This document shows, one piece after another, positions 24,284-32,530 of a stretch of 64,000 bases of DNA. The translations under genes and the position numbers were made by a program. The DNA comes from Poriferisodalis sp026713105 (lineage in GTDB: Bacteria; Actinomycetota; Acidimicrobiia; Acidimicrobiales; Poriferisodalaceae), in the NCBI GenBank assembly GCA_965115995.1, contig OZ220472.1, positions 744,001 to 808,000 of the forward strand, read 5' to 3'. The notes beneath the pieces are model-generated. The model was not told where the DNA came from, did no database searches, and saw only the letters and a program-made list of their open reading frames with translations. How positions within the stretch are numbered: the stretch's first letter is position 1; each line of letters opens with the position of its first letter.

Positions 24284-24395
24284 ACCGCCCCCTCGGACCA
24301 CCGAGGTTATTCAGTCGTACTGCTCAGCGGTGATTCTGATTGCGCACAGCCGTAGGTACCACAGGCGGCTAGTTCAACGCGCTATCAAATGTGCC

Positions 24396-25913
24396 ATGGC
24401 GGACTTTCGCAGGCCCGACGCTGAGTTTGCTGCGTACGACGAAGCGTTTGACCGCGACGGCTCCGTCCGGCCGCTCTACGCGGCAATTGTGGACCGCTTC
24501 TCCAACTTCGACGCAGCCGAGTTGCGACGCCGCGAGGGCATCATCGAGGAGGAGTTCCGCCGCCAAGGCATCACGTTCACCGTGTACGGCGACTCGCAGG
24601 GGACCGAGCGGACCTGGCCGATGGACCTGTTCCCCCGACTTATCGCCGCGGCCGAGTGGCGCGAGATCGAGCGGGGCTTGGCGCAGCGGGTCACGGCGCT
24701 GAACCGGTTCCTTGCCGACGTCTACACCGGCGAGGGCGCGGCCATGGCCGACGGCGTCGTGCCCGCATGGCTGGTGCAGTCGTCGGACGGCTTCGAGCGC
24801 AACGCGTTCGGTATCAGCGTGCCCCATGATGCTCACTGCGTCATTGCGGGCATCGACCTGGTGCGCGATGCGCAGGGCCAGTACCGGGTGCTCGAGGACA
24901 ACCTGCGCAATCCGAGCGGGATCAGCTACGTCATCGAGAACCGCACGGCGATGACCAAGGCGTTTCCCCTCGTCTGGGAAGACCACACGGTCGAACCAGT
25001 CAGCCAGTACGGCCGGATGCTGCGAACGGCGCTCGAATCGGTAGCGCCCGCGGGGTCCGGCGACAAGCCGCTCATCGTGATCCTGACGCCGGGCATCTAC
25101 AACTCGGCGTATTTCGAGCACGCATTCCTCGCCCGGGAGATGGGCGTGGAGCTGGTCGAAGGTCCCGACTTGGTGGTGGACGAGCACGTCGTGTACCTGC
25201 GCACCATCGAAGGACTGGTTCCCGTCGATGTGATCTACCGGCGCATCGACGACACATTCTTGGACCCGGTGTCGTTCCGCCCCGATTCGACACTGGGAGT
25301 GCCGGGACTTCTCGGCGCAATCCGTGCCGGCACGGTGACGGTGGCCAATGCCGTCGGAAACGGTGTGGCCGATGACAAGGCCATCCACCCCTACGTGACC
25401 GACCTCATTCGCTACTACCTCGGCGAGGAGCCGATCCTTCCCAACGTTGAGACCTACGTGATGTGGGAGCCCGATCAGCGCGGAGCGGCGTTCGAGCGGC
25501 TGGACGAGCTGGTCATCAAACCGGTCGGCGAATCGGGGGGCTACGGCATCGTCATCGGGCGCAACGCCACTGACGAAGAGCTCGCGAATGCGCGGGCGGA
25601 GATCGAGTCGGATCCCCGTAACTGGGTGGCCCAGGAGGTGGTGGAGCTGTCGACGCTGGCCTCCATGTGCGATGACGTGCTCGAGCCCCGCCACCTCGAT
25701 CTGCGGCCGTTCGTGATCACCGGGGAGCGGACGCAGGTATTCCCCGGCGGCCTGACGCGGGTGGCGATGCGGAAGGGCTCGCTCATCGTGAACTCGTCTC
25801 AAGGCGGCGGTTCGAAGGACACCTGGGTGCTGGCTCCCAGCACCAACTCCGCAGCCGCGGAGCCCGCCGGCGAACCGTCGATGGATGCCGCCGGGCAGGA
25901 GTCGGCCCGATGA
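24396..25913 (+). CDS. circularly permuted ATP-grasp protein
   Basis: A 505-residue protein of the circularly permuted ATP-grasp type 2 family. Blocks include RREGIIEEEFRRQGITFTVYGD, LEDNLRNPSGISYVIENR, ILTPGIYNSAYFEHAFLAREMGVELVEGPDL, YRRIDDTFLDP, NAVGNGVADDKAIHPYV, and IKPVGESGGYGIVIG near the phosphate-binding loop. ATP-grasp enzymes join a carboxylate to an amine or thiol through an acyl phosphate. It is coupled to the alpha-E gene by a four-base ATGA overlap, and the set ends with a transglutaminase. This three-gene operon is widely conserved and predicted to modify peptides, but its product is unknown. Start ATG at 24396. Confidence 0.88.
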   Translation: MADFRRPDAEFAAYDEAFDRDGSVRPLYAAIVDRFSNFDAAELRRREGIIEEEFRRQGITFTVYGDSQGTERTWPMDLFPRLIAAAEWREIERGLAQRVTALNRFLADVYTGEGAAMADGVVPAWLVQSSDGFERNAFGISVPHDAHCVIAGIDLVRDAQGQYRVLEDNLRNPSGISYVIENRTAMTKAFPLVWEDHTVEPVSQYGRMLRTALESVAPAGSGDKPLIVILTPGIYNSAYFEHAFLAREMGVELVEGPDLVVDEHVVYLRTIEGLVPVDVIYRRIDDTFLDPVSFRPDSTLGVPGLLGAIRAGTVTVANAVGNGVADDKAIHPYVTDLIRYYLGEEPILPNVETYVMWEPDQRGAAFERLDELVIKPVGESGGYGIVIGRNATDEELANARAEIESDPRNWVAQEVVELSTLASMCDDVLEPRHLDLRPFVITGERTQVFPGGLTRVAMRKGSLIVNSSQGGGSKDTWVLAPSTNSAAAEPAGEPSMDAAGQESAR

Positions 25914-26905
25914 TCCTGGCCCGGCATGCAGATTCGATGCTGTGGGCAGGCCGCTACCTGGAGCGCGCCGACACCATCGCCCGGTGCGTATCGGTCGAGA
26001 CCAACGCAGTGATGCATCGCCCGCCCACTGAGGCCCGGCTCGCGTCGCGCCGGCTGGTGCAGGCGCTCGGGCTGCAAGACGAATTCGTGGCAGCCCAGGT
26101 CGGCACTGGACCGTACGCAGTCATGGACTTCCTGGTATCCGATGAGACGAACCCTGGCTCGGTGGTGTCGTCGGTGCAGTCCGTGCGAGAGAACCTCCGC
26201 ATCGTGCGAGACCGCATCCCGGTGGAGCTGTGGGAAGAGGCCAACAGCCTCCACATCCTCATGCAAAGCGCCAAGGCCGTCAGCTCGGGCGCGCGGGAGC
26301 AGACCGGCGGCGAGGTGTCGCGTATGTCAGTCATCACCGCCCGACGGGGCTGCCGGTCGTTGAGCGGAGTGATGACCGAATCGATGATGCGCGACGAGGG
26401 CTATGCCTTCATGGAGGTGGGCCGCTTGCTGGAGCGCTCGACCCTGACGGTCGAGCTGCTCAAGTCGGGCCTCGGCACCGGCGGCGATGTATTCGACGGC
26501 AACCGACTGCTGGCGTTCACCCATTCGCTGCAGGCGGCTCGCCGTGAGATCGGCCACTCCCCGAGCTGGGCCGCCGTCGCCAAATTCCTGCTCCAGCACG
26601 CCGATCTGCCCCGCTCGGTGCTGTGGTGCCTGGGTCGGGTGGAGCAACGACTGGAAGATCTCGCAGCCGCGGCCGGGGCGGTTGCGATGCCACGACGCCG
26701 GGCCGGCGCCTTGCGGGCCCACCTGGAGTACGGCGAACTCGACGGATTGCTGGCCGCAGCACCCGACGCAGAGTTGTCCGAGCTGGGCACTTCGCTGGCC
26801 ACGCTGGCAACTGACGTGCATGCCAGCACTGTTTCCGGATCCGGTCAGGTCGAGGTGCACGCCCAGTTTGTGCGCCCGGGCGACAGCGGGGACGCAGCGC
26901 CGTGA
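25910..26905 (+). CDS. alpha-E domain protein (DUF403)
   Basis: A 331-residue, mostly helical protein starting MILARHADSMLWAGRYLERADTIARCVSVETN, the hallmark of the alpha-E (DUF403) family. Later blocks are SVRENLRIVRDRIPVELWEEAN, EGYAFMEVGRLLERSTLTVELLKSG and LLQHADLPRSVLWCLGRVEQRLEDL. No catalytic residues are established; family members almost always accompany the ATP-grasp protein and a transglutaminase. Four-base overlaps on both sides tie the three genes into one translationally coupled unit. Confidence 0.9.
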   Translation: MILARHADSMLWAGRYLERADTIARCVSVETNAVMHRPPTEARLASRRLVQALGLQDEFVAAQVGTGPYAVMDFLVSDETNPGSVVSSVQSVRENLRIVRDRIPVELWEEANSLHILMQSAKAVSSGAREQTGGEVSRMSVITARRGCRSLSGVMTESMMRDEGYAFMEVGRLLERSTLTVELLKSGLGTGGDVFDGNRLLAFTHSLQAARREIGHSPSWAAVAKFLLQHADLPRSVLWCLGRVEQRLEDLAAAAGAVAMPRRRAGALRAHLEYGELDGLLAAAPDAELSELGTSLATLATDVHASTVSGSGQVEVHAQFVRPGDSGDAAP

Positions 26906-27888
26906 GACTCGATATCGCCTACCGGCTGCACTTCCAGTACGACGCTTCGGTGTCGGAGTCGCAGAACGAGATTCGCGTCCGCCCGCGCGATGACCGCCGC
27001 CAGCAAGTGCTGTCGTACCGGCTGACGACGACACCGGCGACACGGGTCTTGCAGACACGCGACTACTTCGGCACGACCGTCGATCATCTCGGAGTGCGAG
27101 GTCCTCACAGTGAGCTGCTGGTGGTTGCTGAGTCGTCGGTGGAGACAGCGCCGATCGAAGGCGACCCACAGGTGGTGAGCTGCGAGCGGCTCGCCGATGT
27201 GGACTTCGTGAACTCCCATGTGGAGTACATGGCTCCGTCCCAGCACGTCCAGTGGGGAGATCTCATCAACGAAGTTGCAACGTGGGCGGTCCGCTCGGCC
27301 CCCGATGACGTCTGCGCTCGTGTGCTCGCCATCGTGCAGGCGGTGCCGACTGTTCTGACCTACGAACGCGGCTCGACCTCGATCGGTGTGACGCTGGAGG
27401 AATTGGTCGACGGCGGCGGCGGCGTCTGCCAAGATTTCGCGCACCTTGCAGTGGGCATGCTGCGCTGCGTCGGCATACCTGCCCGCTACGTGTCGGGCTA
27501 CCTGTTCGCAGTCGACGAGACGAGACCCGAAGGTAACGGCGCCGATGGCGTGGCACCCGCTGCGGTATCGGTGCAAACCCACGCATGGATCGAAGCAGCG
27601 GTACCGGGCTTCGGTTGGTACGGGCTCGATCCCACCAACGGCGGTGCGGTCGGCGAGCGCCACGTGGTCATCGGCCATGGGCGCGACTACAACGACGTCG
27701 CTCCTGTGCGCGGCGTCTTTCACGGTGCGGCTGAAGCCGAGGTTGATGCCGAGGTGATCATCGCTCAGCCCACGGCGCCCGCCTCGATGGTGACCGAGCC
27801 GATTCGTCGCCGCTCCAACGTGGCCGTCGCGCCCCCGACTGCGGCGGTGGCGGACCACCAGCAAGCCGCCCAGCAACAGCAGCAGTAG
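26902..27888 (+). CDS. transglutaminase-like cysteine protease-fold protein
   Basis: A 328-residue protein. The N-terminal bacterial transglutaminase-like domain is MRLDIAYRLHFQYDASVSESQNEIRVRPRDD. The catalytic domain has Cys176 (GGGGVCQDFAHLAVGMLRCVGIPARYVSGYL), His227 (VQTHAWIEA) and Asp243 (YGLDPTNGG), a complete triad. No signal peptide is seen. Homologues are thought to hydrolyse or transfer amide bonds and may trim the product of the ATP-grasp partner. The tail is a low-complexity QQ-rich stretch ending HQQAAQQQQQ. The GTG start overlaps the alpha-E stop (GTGA). Convergent with the carboxyltransferase 9 bp away. Confidence 0.9.
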   Translation: MRLDIAYRLHFQYDASVSESQNEIRVRPRDDRRQQVLSYRLTTTPATRVLQTRDYFGTTVDHLGVRGPHSELLVVAESSVETAPIEGDPQVVSCERLADVDFVNSHVEYMAPSQHVQWGDLINEVATWAVRSAPDDVCARVLAIVQAVPTVLTYERGSTSIGVTLEELVDGGGGVCQDFAHLAVGMLRCVGIPARYVSGYLFAVDETRPEGNGADGVAPAAVSVQTHAWIEAAVPGFGWYGLDPTNGGAVGERHVVIGHGRDYNDVAPVRGVFHGAAEAEVDAEVIIAQPTAPASMVTEPIRRRSNVAVAPPTAAVADHQQAAQQQQQ

Positions 27889-27897
27889 CGGGGCCCG

Positions 27898-29433
27898 CTA
27901 CCAGGGATCGATGGGGTGCTTGCGGCCCTCGCGCGGCTGTGGGGTGGGCAGCGTCGCCAGCAGTCGCGCGATCAGGTCGCGAGTCGTGGCTGGGTCGACG
28001 ATGTCGTCCAGCAAGAACGACCGGGCGAATTCCAGGCCGGTATTGCGTTCCTTCCACTCCGCGACGCGCCGATCCTGGATCTCGCGCCGAATTGCGTCGT
28101 CTGGCGCAGCCTCGAGCTCGTCGCGGAACACGATGTTCACAGCGCCTTCGAGGCCCATGCCGCCGAATTCCGCAGTCGGCCAGCCGACATACAGGTCAGG
28201 GTTCAACGCGTCGGAACCCATCGCGTAGTAGCCGAGGCCATATGCCTTGCGCAGGATCACGGTCAGGATCGGCACGTCGACAGCGCTGAGCGCCACCAGG
28301 GTGCGGGCGCTGTGACGCACGAGAGCGGACTTCTCCGCAGCCGTCCCGATCATGAAACCGGGCGTGTCGCACAGGAATAGCAGCGGCAGGTCGTAGGCGT
28401 TGCACAGCTCGACGTGGCGCGAGAACTTGGCCGAGCCCTCGGCATCGATCGCGCCTGCTCCGAACATCGGGTTGTTCGCAAGCACACCGATGGGGTGTCC
28501 GTCGATCCGGCACAGCGACGTTGACAAGCACCGGCCGAACCTGGGGCGCAGCTCCAAGACGGACCCTTCGTCGGCCAGGATCTCCACGATCTTGCGCACG
28601 TCATAGGCACGCCGAGGATTCTCAGGCACCATCGTGCGCAACGGGGTTTGATCCGCCGCGGCCGGCGGCGGGGGAGTCGCCACGTCGGTGAAGTACGACA
28701 GGTACCTGCGAGCTGTCTGCAGCGCTGCTGTCTCGTCGTCGACTACCAGCTCGATGGTGCCCACCCGCTCATGCATCGAGACGGGGCCCAGTTCTTCGGG
28801 GGTCAAATCCTCGCCGGTTGCGGACCTCACGAGCGGCGGCCCGGAGATGCCCAGCGTCGAGTCCTTGGTCGCAATCACCACATCGGAGGTGCCGGCAATG
28901 TTGGCCTGGCCGGCGAAACTCGGCCCCGACAGGATCGTGACGATCGGCACCAGGCCTGAGAGCCGTGCGAGCTGGATGAAGGTGGTCACCGTGCCGCTGT
29001 CGTAGAACAGCTCGGTGGCGCGTGCCCCGGCGCCTTCTGACCAGAAGATGACCGGCCAGCGGTTGCGCTCGGCCACCTCCATCATCCGGTCCACCTTGCG
29101 ATGGTTGGTCGGGCTCTGGCTGCCGCCCATCACCGTGTAGTCGTAGGTGAAGGCGCACACCGCGACGCCGTCAACGCGTCCGACGCCCATCACCAAGCCG
29201 TCGGCTGGGGCGTCGCCCAGCGAGCGGATCTGAGGCAGTGCGAGCTGGCCGTACTCGACGAAAGTCTCAGGATCGAACAGGGCGGCGATGCGTTCCCGAG
29301 CCGTCCATCGGCCTCGTGCGTGCTGGCGAGCCACGGCGGTGGGCCGGGCTTCGTCCAGCGTTGCCTCCTTGGCTGCTATGGCCTTGGCCAGCAGCGGCGT
29401 TGTCGCGTCATCGGATGTGGCTTCATCAGTCAC
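27898..29433 (-). CDS. acyl-CoA carboxylase carboxyltransferase (beta) subunit
   Basis: A 511-residue biotin-dependent carboxyltransferase. The N-terminal half has ARGRWTARERIAALFDPETFVEYG, VCAFTYDYTVMGGSQSPTNHRKVDRMMEVAERN and SGPSFAGQANIAGTSDVVIATKDSTLGISGP. The C-terminal half has VVPENPRRAYDVRKI-type sequence, GVLANNPMFGAGAIDAEGSAKFSRHVELCN, LLFLCDTPGFMIG and GLGYYAMGSDALNPDLYVGWPTAEFGGMGLEGAV. It transfers CO2 from biotin to an acyl-CoA, or possibly to a CoA-independent substrate. No biotin carboxylase or BCCP lies beside it; the nearest is the fused enzyme at 47.6-51 kb. The GTG at 29433 fits the family N-terminus; no strong RBS is seen. Confidence 0.88.
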   Translation of the reverse strand: MTDEATSDDATTPLLAKAIAAKEATLDEARPTAVARQHARGRWTARERIAALFDPETFVEYGQLALPQIRSLGDAPADGLVMGVGRVDGVAVCAFTYDYTVMGGSQSPTNHRKVDRMMEVAERNRWPVIFWSEGAGARATELFYDSGTVTTFIQLARLSGLVPIVTILSGPSFAGQANIAGTSDVVIATKDSTLGISGPPLVRSATGEDLTPEELGPVSMHERVGTIELVVDDETAALQTARRYLSYFTDVATPPPPAAADQTPLRTMVPENPRRAYDVRKIVEILADEGSVLELRPRFGRCLSTSLCRIDGHPIGVLANNPMFGAGAIDAEGSAKFSRHVELCNAYDLPLLFLCDTPGFMIGTAAEKSALVRHSARTLVALSAVDVPILTVILRKAYGLGYYAMGSDALNPDLYVGWPTAEFGGMGLEGAVNIVFRDELEAAPDDAIRREIQDRRVAEWKERNTGLEFARSFLLDDIVDPATTRDLIARLLATLPTPQPREGRKHPIDPW

Positions 29434-29445
29434 GGTGTCTGAACT

Positions 29446-29645
29446 TAGGAGCCGCGCGGGTAGGTGCGCCCGCTGGGGAGGCGGCATGAGCCTCGGCTCC
29501 AGCGATCCGGCGGGCGAGAGATCTGCACCGCACAGCATCTCTTGGTCGGCGTCATCAACGCATCGCCATCCATCCGATAGGGAACCGGTCGCAACGTCGC
29601 CGAGTCTCCTGCCGCCTCCCCAGCTCTGGCATCTGTGCCTACTGG
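29446..29645. repeat. structured intergenic repeat, copy A (about 200 bp)
   Basis: This intergenic stretch matches 54525-54660. The shared left part is GCCGCGCGGGTAGGTGCGCC (29451-29470), then the arm CTGGGGAGGCGGCA (29473-29486). The shared right part is GCAACGTCGC followed by the perfect opposite arm TGCCGCCTCCCCAG (29610-29623) and CTGTGCCTA. About 60 bases between the arms are unique to this copy. The stretch lies upstream of the carboxyltransferase and includes all of the gene-free DNA between it and the M24 peptidase apart from a short promoter. Confidence 0.7.
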
Positions 29646-29702
29646 CTTGAGTCCCTAGAGATCGCGCGGGCAGGGCGCATTCGCGGCGTTAGGGTGCGCG
29701 GC

Positions 29703-31115
29703 GTGAAGCCGACTAACGAAGCGTTGGCCGAGCGGCGAGCGCGAGTGGCGAAGCGCTGGGAGCTGACCGATGAGGTGGTGCTCCTGCGGGCGGGAGAGCC
29801 CGCTGGCTGGTCGGGGACAGATCAGCATTTCGCCTTCCTGCCGCATCCTGACGTCGCATATCTCACGGCGGTGGGATCGCCGGGCACGACGCTGGCCTTC
29901 GATGCCGCGGCCGGCGAATGGGAGCTCTTCGGGCCCCGCTTCACGCCCGAACGGCTCGTGTGGGAGCAGCCGCCGACACCCGTGGGCCGACCGCTGGACG
30001 AGTTGGGCGACTGGCTGGCGGAGCGAGGCGATCGCACCGTCATCGAGCTGGGCGCCGGTGCTGAGATGCCCGAGACGCTGCCGGCTGCGGCCGAGAAGGC
30101 TGAGTCCGACACGCCCGCCAGCAACGGGAAGCCCGCAGAGGCGTCTGACGACTCGACTGACGAACAGGCCGATGCATCGCCGGAAGCGACCGTCCTGCGA
30201 CTGGGCGCTGCGATTGCGCTGGAGCGCATGACCAAGGACGAAGCCGAGCTTGACGACATCCGTTGCGCCGCTGCCGCGAGCGCAACCGGATTCGACTGGG
30301 TGTACGCAAACGCCGCGGCAGGCATGACTGAGCGCGAGATCCAGGTCGGCATGGAGGCACAGTTCTTCGCTGCGGGAGCACCCCGGGTGGCCTACGACAG
30401 CATCGTTGCCTCTGGCCCGCATGGGGCGTACTTGCATTACGTCTATGCGGGCGACGATCCCCTGCGGCCGGCGACCAGGACGGTGGAAGCCGGCGACCTG
30501 TTGCTCATCGACGCCGGGGCGCAATTCGGCGGTTACGCCAGCGATGTGACCCGCACGATGGTCGTGGGCGCCGATCCCACTGACGAGCAGGAGTACATCT
30601 GGAAGCTCGTGCTGAGCGCCCAGCAGCAGACGATCGACATGTGCAGGCCTGGGATCGTGTGGCGCGATGTGCACCTGGCTTCCGCCCGGATCCTGGGGGC
30701 GGGACTGGTCGAGATGGGCGTGCTGCGGGGTGACCCGGCAGAACTCGTGACCCAAGGCGCGGTGGCGCTGTTCTTCCCCCATGGACTCGGGCACCTGCTG
30801 GGCCTGTCGGTGCACGACATCACGAGCGTGCCCTACAGCCGAACGCCGAGCGAGGACCCGGTGCTATCGAGGCTGGGGCCAGAACGAGTCCTCGCTGCCG
30901 GCATGGTCACCACCGTGGAGCCCGGGCTCTACTTCATTGATGCCCTGCTGTGCGACCCGGCCCGGCGGGAGAAGTTCGCAGACAGCGTGGTGTGGGATCG
31001 GGTCGACGAGTTGAGGGGATTCGGCGGCATCCGCATCGAGGACGATGTGCTCGTGACCGATGCCGATCCTGAGGTGCTCACCGCAGCCATCGCGAAGCCG
31101 ATCCGAGTTGGGTAG
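29703..31115 (+). CDS. M24-family metallopeptidase (Xaa-Pro aminopeptidase-like)
   Basis: A 470-residue pita-bread-fold peptidase with an N-terminal creatinase-like domain (about 1-170, including an acidic Ser/Ala-rich insert near 130-160) and a catalytic domain. All five dinuclear metal ligands are visible: Asp in LLIDAGAQF, Asp in ASDVTRTM, His in FPHGLGHLLGLSVHD, Glu in TTVEPGLYF and Glu in GIRIEDDVLV. It removes N-terminal residues before proline or acts on related dipeptides. The GTG at 29703 is preferred because a TAGGGT hexamer ends seven bases before it; an in-frame GTG lies at 29694. Three bases separate it from the FAD oxidoreductase. Confidence 0.92.
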   Translation: MKPTNEALAERRARVAKRWELTDEVVLLRAGEPAGWSGTDQHFAFLPHPDVAYLTAVGSPGTTLAFDAAAGEWELFGPRFTPERLVWEQPPTPVGRPLDELGDWLAERGDRTVIELGAGAEMPETLPAAAEKAESDTPASNGKPAEASDDSTDEQADASPEATVLRLGAAIALERMTKDEAELDDIRCAAAASATGFDWVYANAAAGMTEREIQVGMEAQFFAAGAPRVAYDSIVASGPHGAYLHYVYAGDDPLRPATRTVEAGDLLLIDAGAQFGGYASDVTRTMVVGADPTDEQEYIWKLVLSAQQQTIDMCRPGIVWRDVHLASARILGAGLVEMGVLRGDPAELVTQGAVALFFPHGLGHLLGLSVHDITSVPYSRTPSEDPVLSRLGPERVLAAGMVTTVEPGLYFIDALLCDPARREKFADSVVWDRVDELRGFGGIRIEDDVLVTDADPEVLTAAIAKPIRVG

Positions 31116-31118
31116 AGC

Positions 31119-32420
31119 TTGAGCTACGACGCCATCGTCATCGGCGCCGGTGTCATCGGCACGTCAGTCACGTGTGAGCTGGCACGACGCGGCTGGCGGG
31201 TGCTCGGTCTCGACCGCAACCCCGGCGCAGGCCAGGGTTCCACCAGCGCCTCGTCGGCCATCGTGCGGTTCACCTACTCGACCCGCTCGGGCGTGGCGAT
31301 GTCCTATGAAGGCCTGCAGTACTGGCTGGATTGGCCCAACCACGTCGGCGCGTGCGACGAGGCGGGCTACGCAGGGTTCACCGAATGCGGGATGGTGACG
31401 CTCTTCAGCGGCGAAGGTCCCCACTTGCTGCCGGTGCCGCACTTCGAGGCGCTCGGCGTTCCCCATGAGATCTGGGATTGCGACGAGACGGTCGCCCGGC
31501 TCGTTCCGCTCGACATGTCCCGTTTCGGTCCGCCTCGCCAACTCGACGACCCTGACTTCTGGGCGGAGCCCACGTCGCGCCTCGAAGGCGCATTGTGGAC
31601 GCCCGAAGCCGGGTACGTGGGCGATCCGCAGCTCGCTGCCCACAACCTGCGGCTCGCGGCGGAGGCTGCGGGTGCCGAATTCCGCTTCGGTGCGACCGTG
31701 GTTGGGATCTCAGGCTCCGGTCGCGCCGAAGGCGTGGTCCTCGCCGACGGCACTGTGCTGACAGCGCCCGTGGTGGTGAATGTCGCCGGCCCGCACAGCA
31801 GTGCCGTCAACCGCCTCGCCGGCGTGCTCGATGACATGTCGATCAGCACCCGGCCGCTGCGCAAGGAGGTGTATCACGTGCCTTCACCGCCGGGTGTCGA
31901 CTTCGAGCACCGTGGTGCAGCGATGGCCGACGACGACTGCGGCTGCTATGTGCGGCCCGAGGTGGGCAACAACGTCCTCATCGGCTCCCTCGAGTTGGAT
32001 TCGACGCACTTCGAGTGGCTCGACACCGACAAGATCGACGGCTGCTCACAAGACCTCAGCCGTGATCAGTGGGAAACCCATGTGCTGCGGTTCGCCCGGC
32101 GGATGCCCGATCTCGGACTGCCGCACCAGCCGAGAGGCATCGTGGGTGTGTACGACGTGGCCGACGACTGGATCCCGATCTACGACCGCACGTCGCTCGA
32201 CGGGTTCTACGTAGCGATCGGCACCAGTGGCAACCAGTTCAAGAACGCCGCAGTCGCCGGCCATTGCATGGCCGAGCTGATCGGTGCGGTCGAGGCCGGC
32301 CACGACCACGACGCCGATCCCGTCGTCGTGACCGGCAAGCACACCGGCTTCGACATCGACATGGGCACGTTTTCCCGCAAGCGGGACCTTCACGGCTCGT
32401 CGATGTCAGTGCTCGGCTAG
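31119..32420 (+). CDS. FAD-dependent oxidoreductase (DadA / sarcosine oxidase-like)
   Basis: A 433-residue flavoprotein. The N-terminal dinucleotide fold is YDAIVIGAGVIGTSVTCELARRGWRVLGLDRN, followed by GSTSASSAIVRFTYS, a glycine-oxidase-type signature. The middle covers substrate binding (GYVGDPQLAAHNLRLAAEAAGAEFRFG), and the C-terminal FAD motif is DGFYVAIGTSGNQFKNAAVAG. It probably oxidises the C-N bond of an amino acid or N-methyl amine. The start is TTG at 31119, directly after the M24 peptidase stop, so the two genes form an operon consistent with peptide or imino-acid use. The terminator at 32475-32522 follows. Confidence 0.88.
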   Translation: MSYDAIVIGAGVIGTSVTCELARRGWRVLGLDRNPGAGQGSTSASSAIVRFTYSTRSGVAMSYEGLQYWLDWPNHVGACDEAGYAGFTECGMVTLFSGEGPHLLPVPHFEALGVPHEIWDCDETVARLVPLDMSRFGPPRQLDDPDFWAEPTSRLEGALWTPEAGYVGDPQLAAHNLRLAAEAAGAEFRFGATVVGISGSGRAEGVVLADGTVLTAPVVVNVAGPHSSAVNRLAGVLDDMSISTRPLRKEVYHVPSPPGVDFEHRGAAMADDDCGCYVRPEVGNNVLIGSLELDSTHFEWLDTDKIDGCSQDLSRDQWETHVLRFARRMPDLGLPHQPRGIVGVYDVADDWIPIYDRTSLDGFYVAIGTSGNQFKNAAVAGHCMAELIGAVEAGHDHDADPVVVTGKHTGFDIDMGTFSRKRDLHGSSMSVLG

Positions 32421-32474
32421 TACCGAGCACGCATGTGACAGTGCTCGGCTGAGCTGACTGCGGCGACAGCGCGA

Positions 32475-32522
32475 GGCGCCGGCCCTGCACTAAATGGGGA
32501 CTGCATGTGCAGAGCCGGCGCC
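32475..32522. terminator. bidirectional hairpin between convergent genes
   Basis: GGCGCCGGC and TGCAC (32475-32483, 32486-32490) pair with GTGCA and GCCGGCGCC (32507-32511, 32514-32522). The result is a 14-bp stem with one two-base internal mismatch and a 16-base loop. It lies between the convergent FAD oxidoreductase and Calx-beta genes and has no strong T-run, as is common in high-GC bacteria. A second smaller hairpin GTGCTCGG/CCGAGCAC (32409-32430) spans the FAD gene's stop codon. Confidence 0.65.
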
Positions 32523-32530
32523 GATGGTGC

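Noticed and set aside
26327..27169. Long minus-strand frame over the alpha-E/transglutaminase junction
   Set aside because: It is the antisense of two well-supported genes; no start context or motifs.
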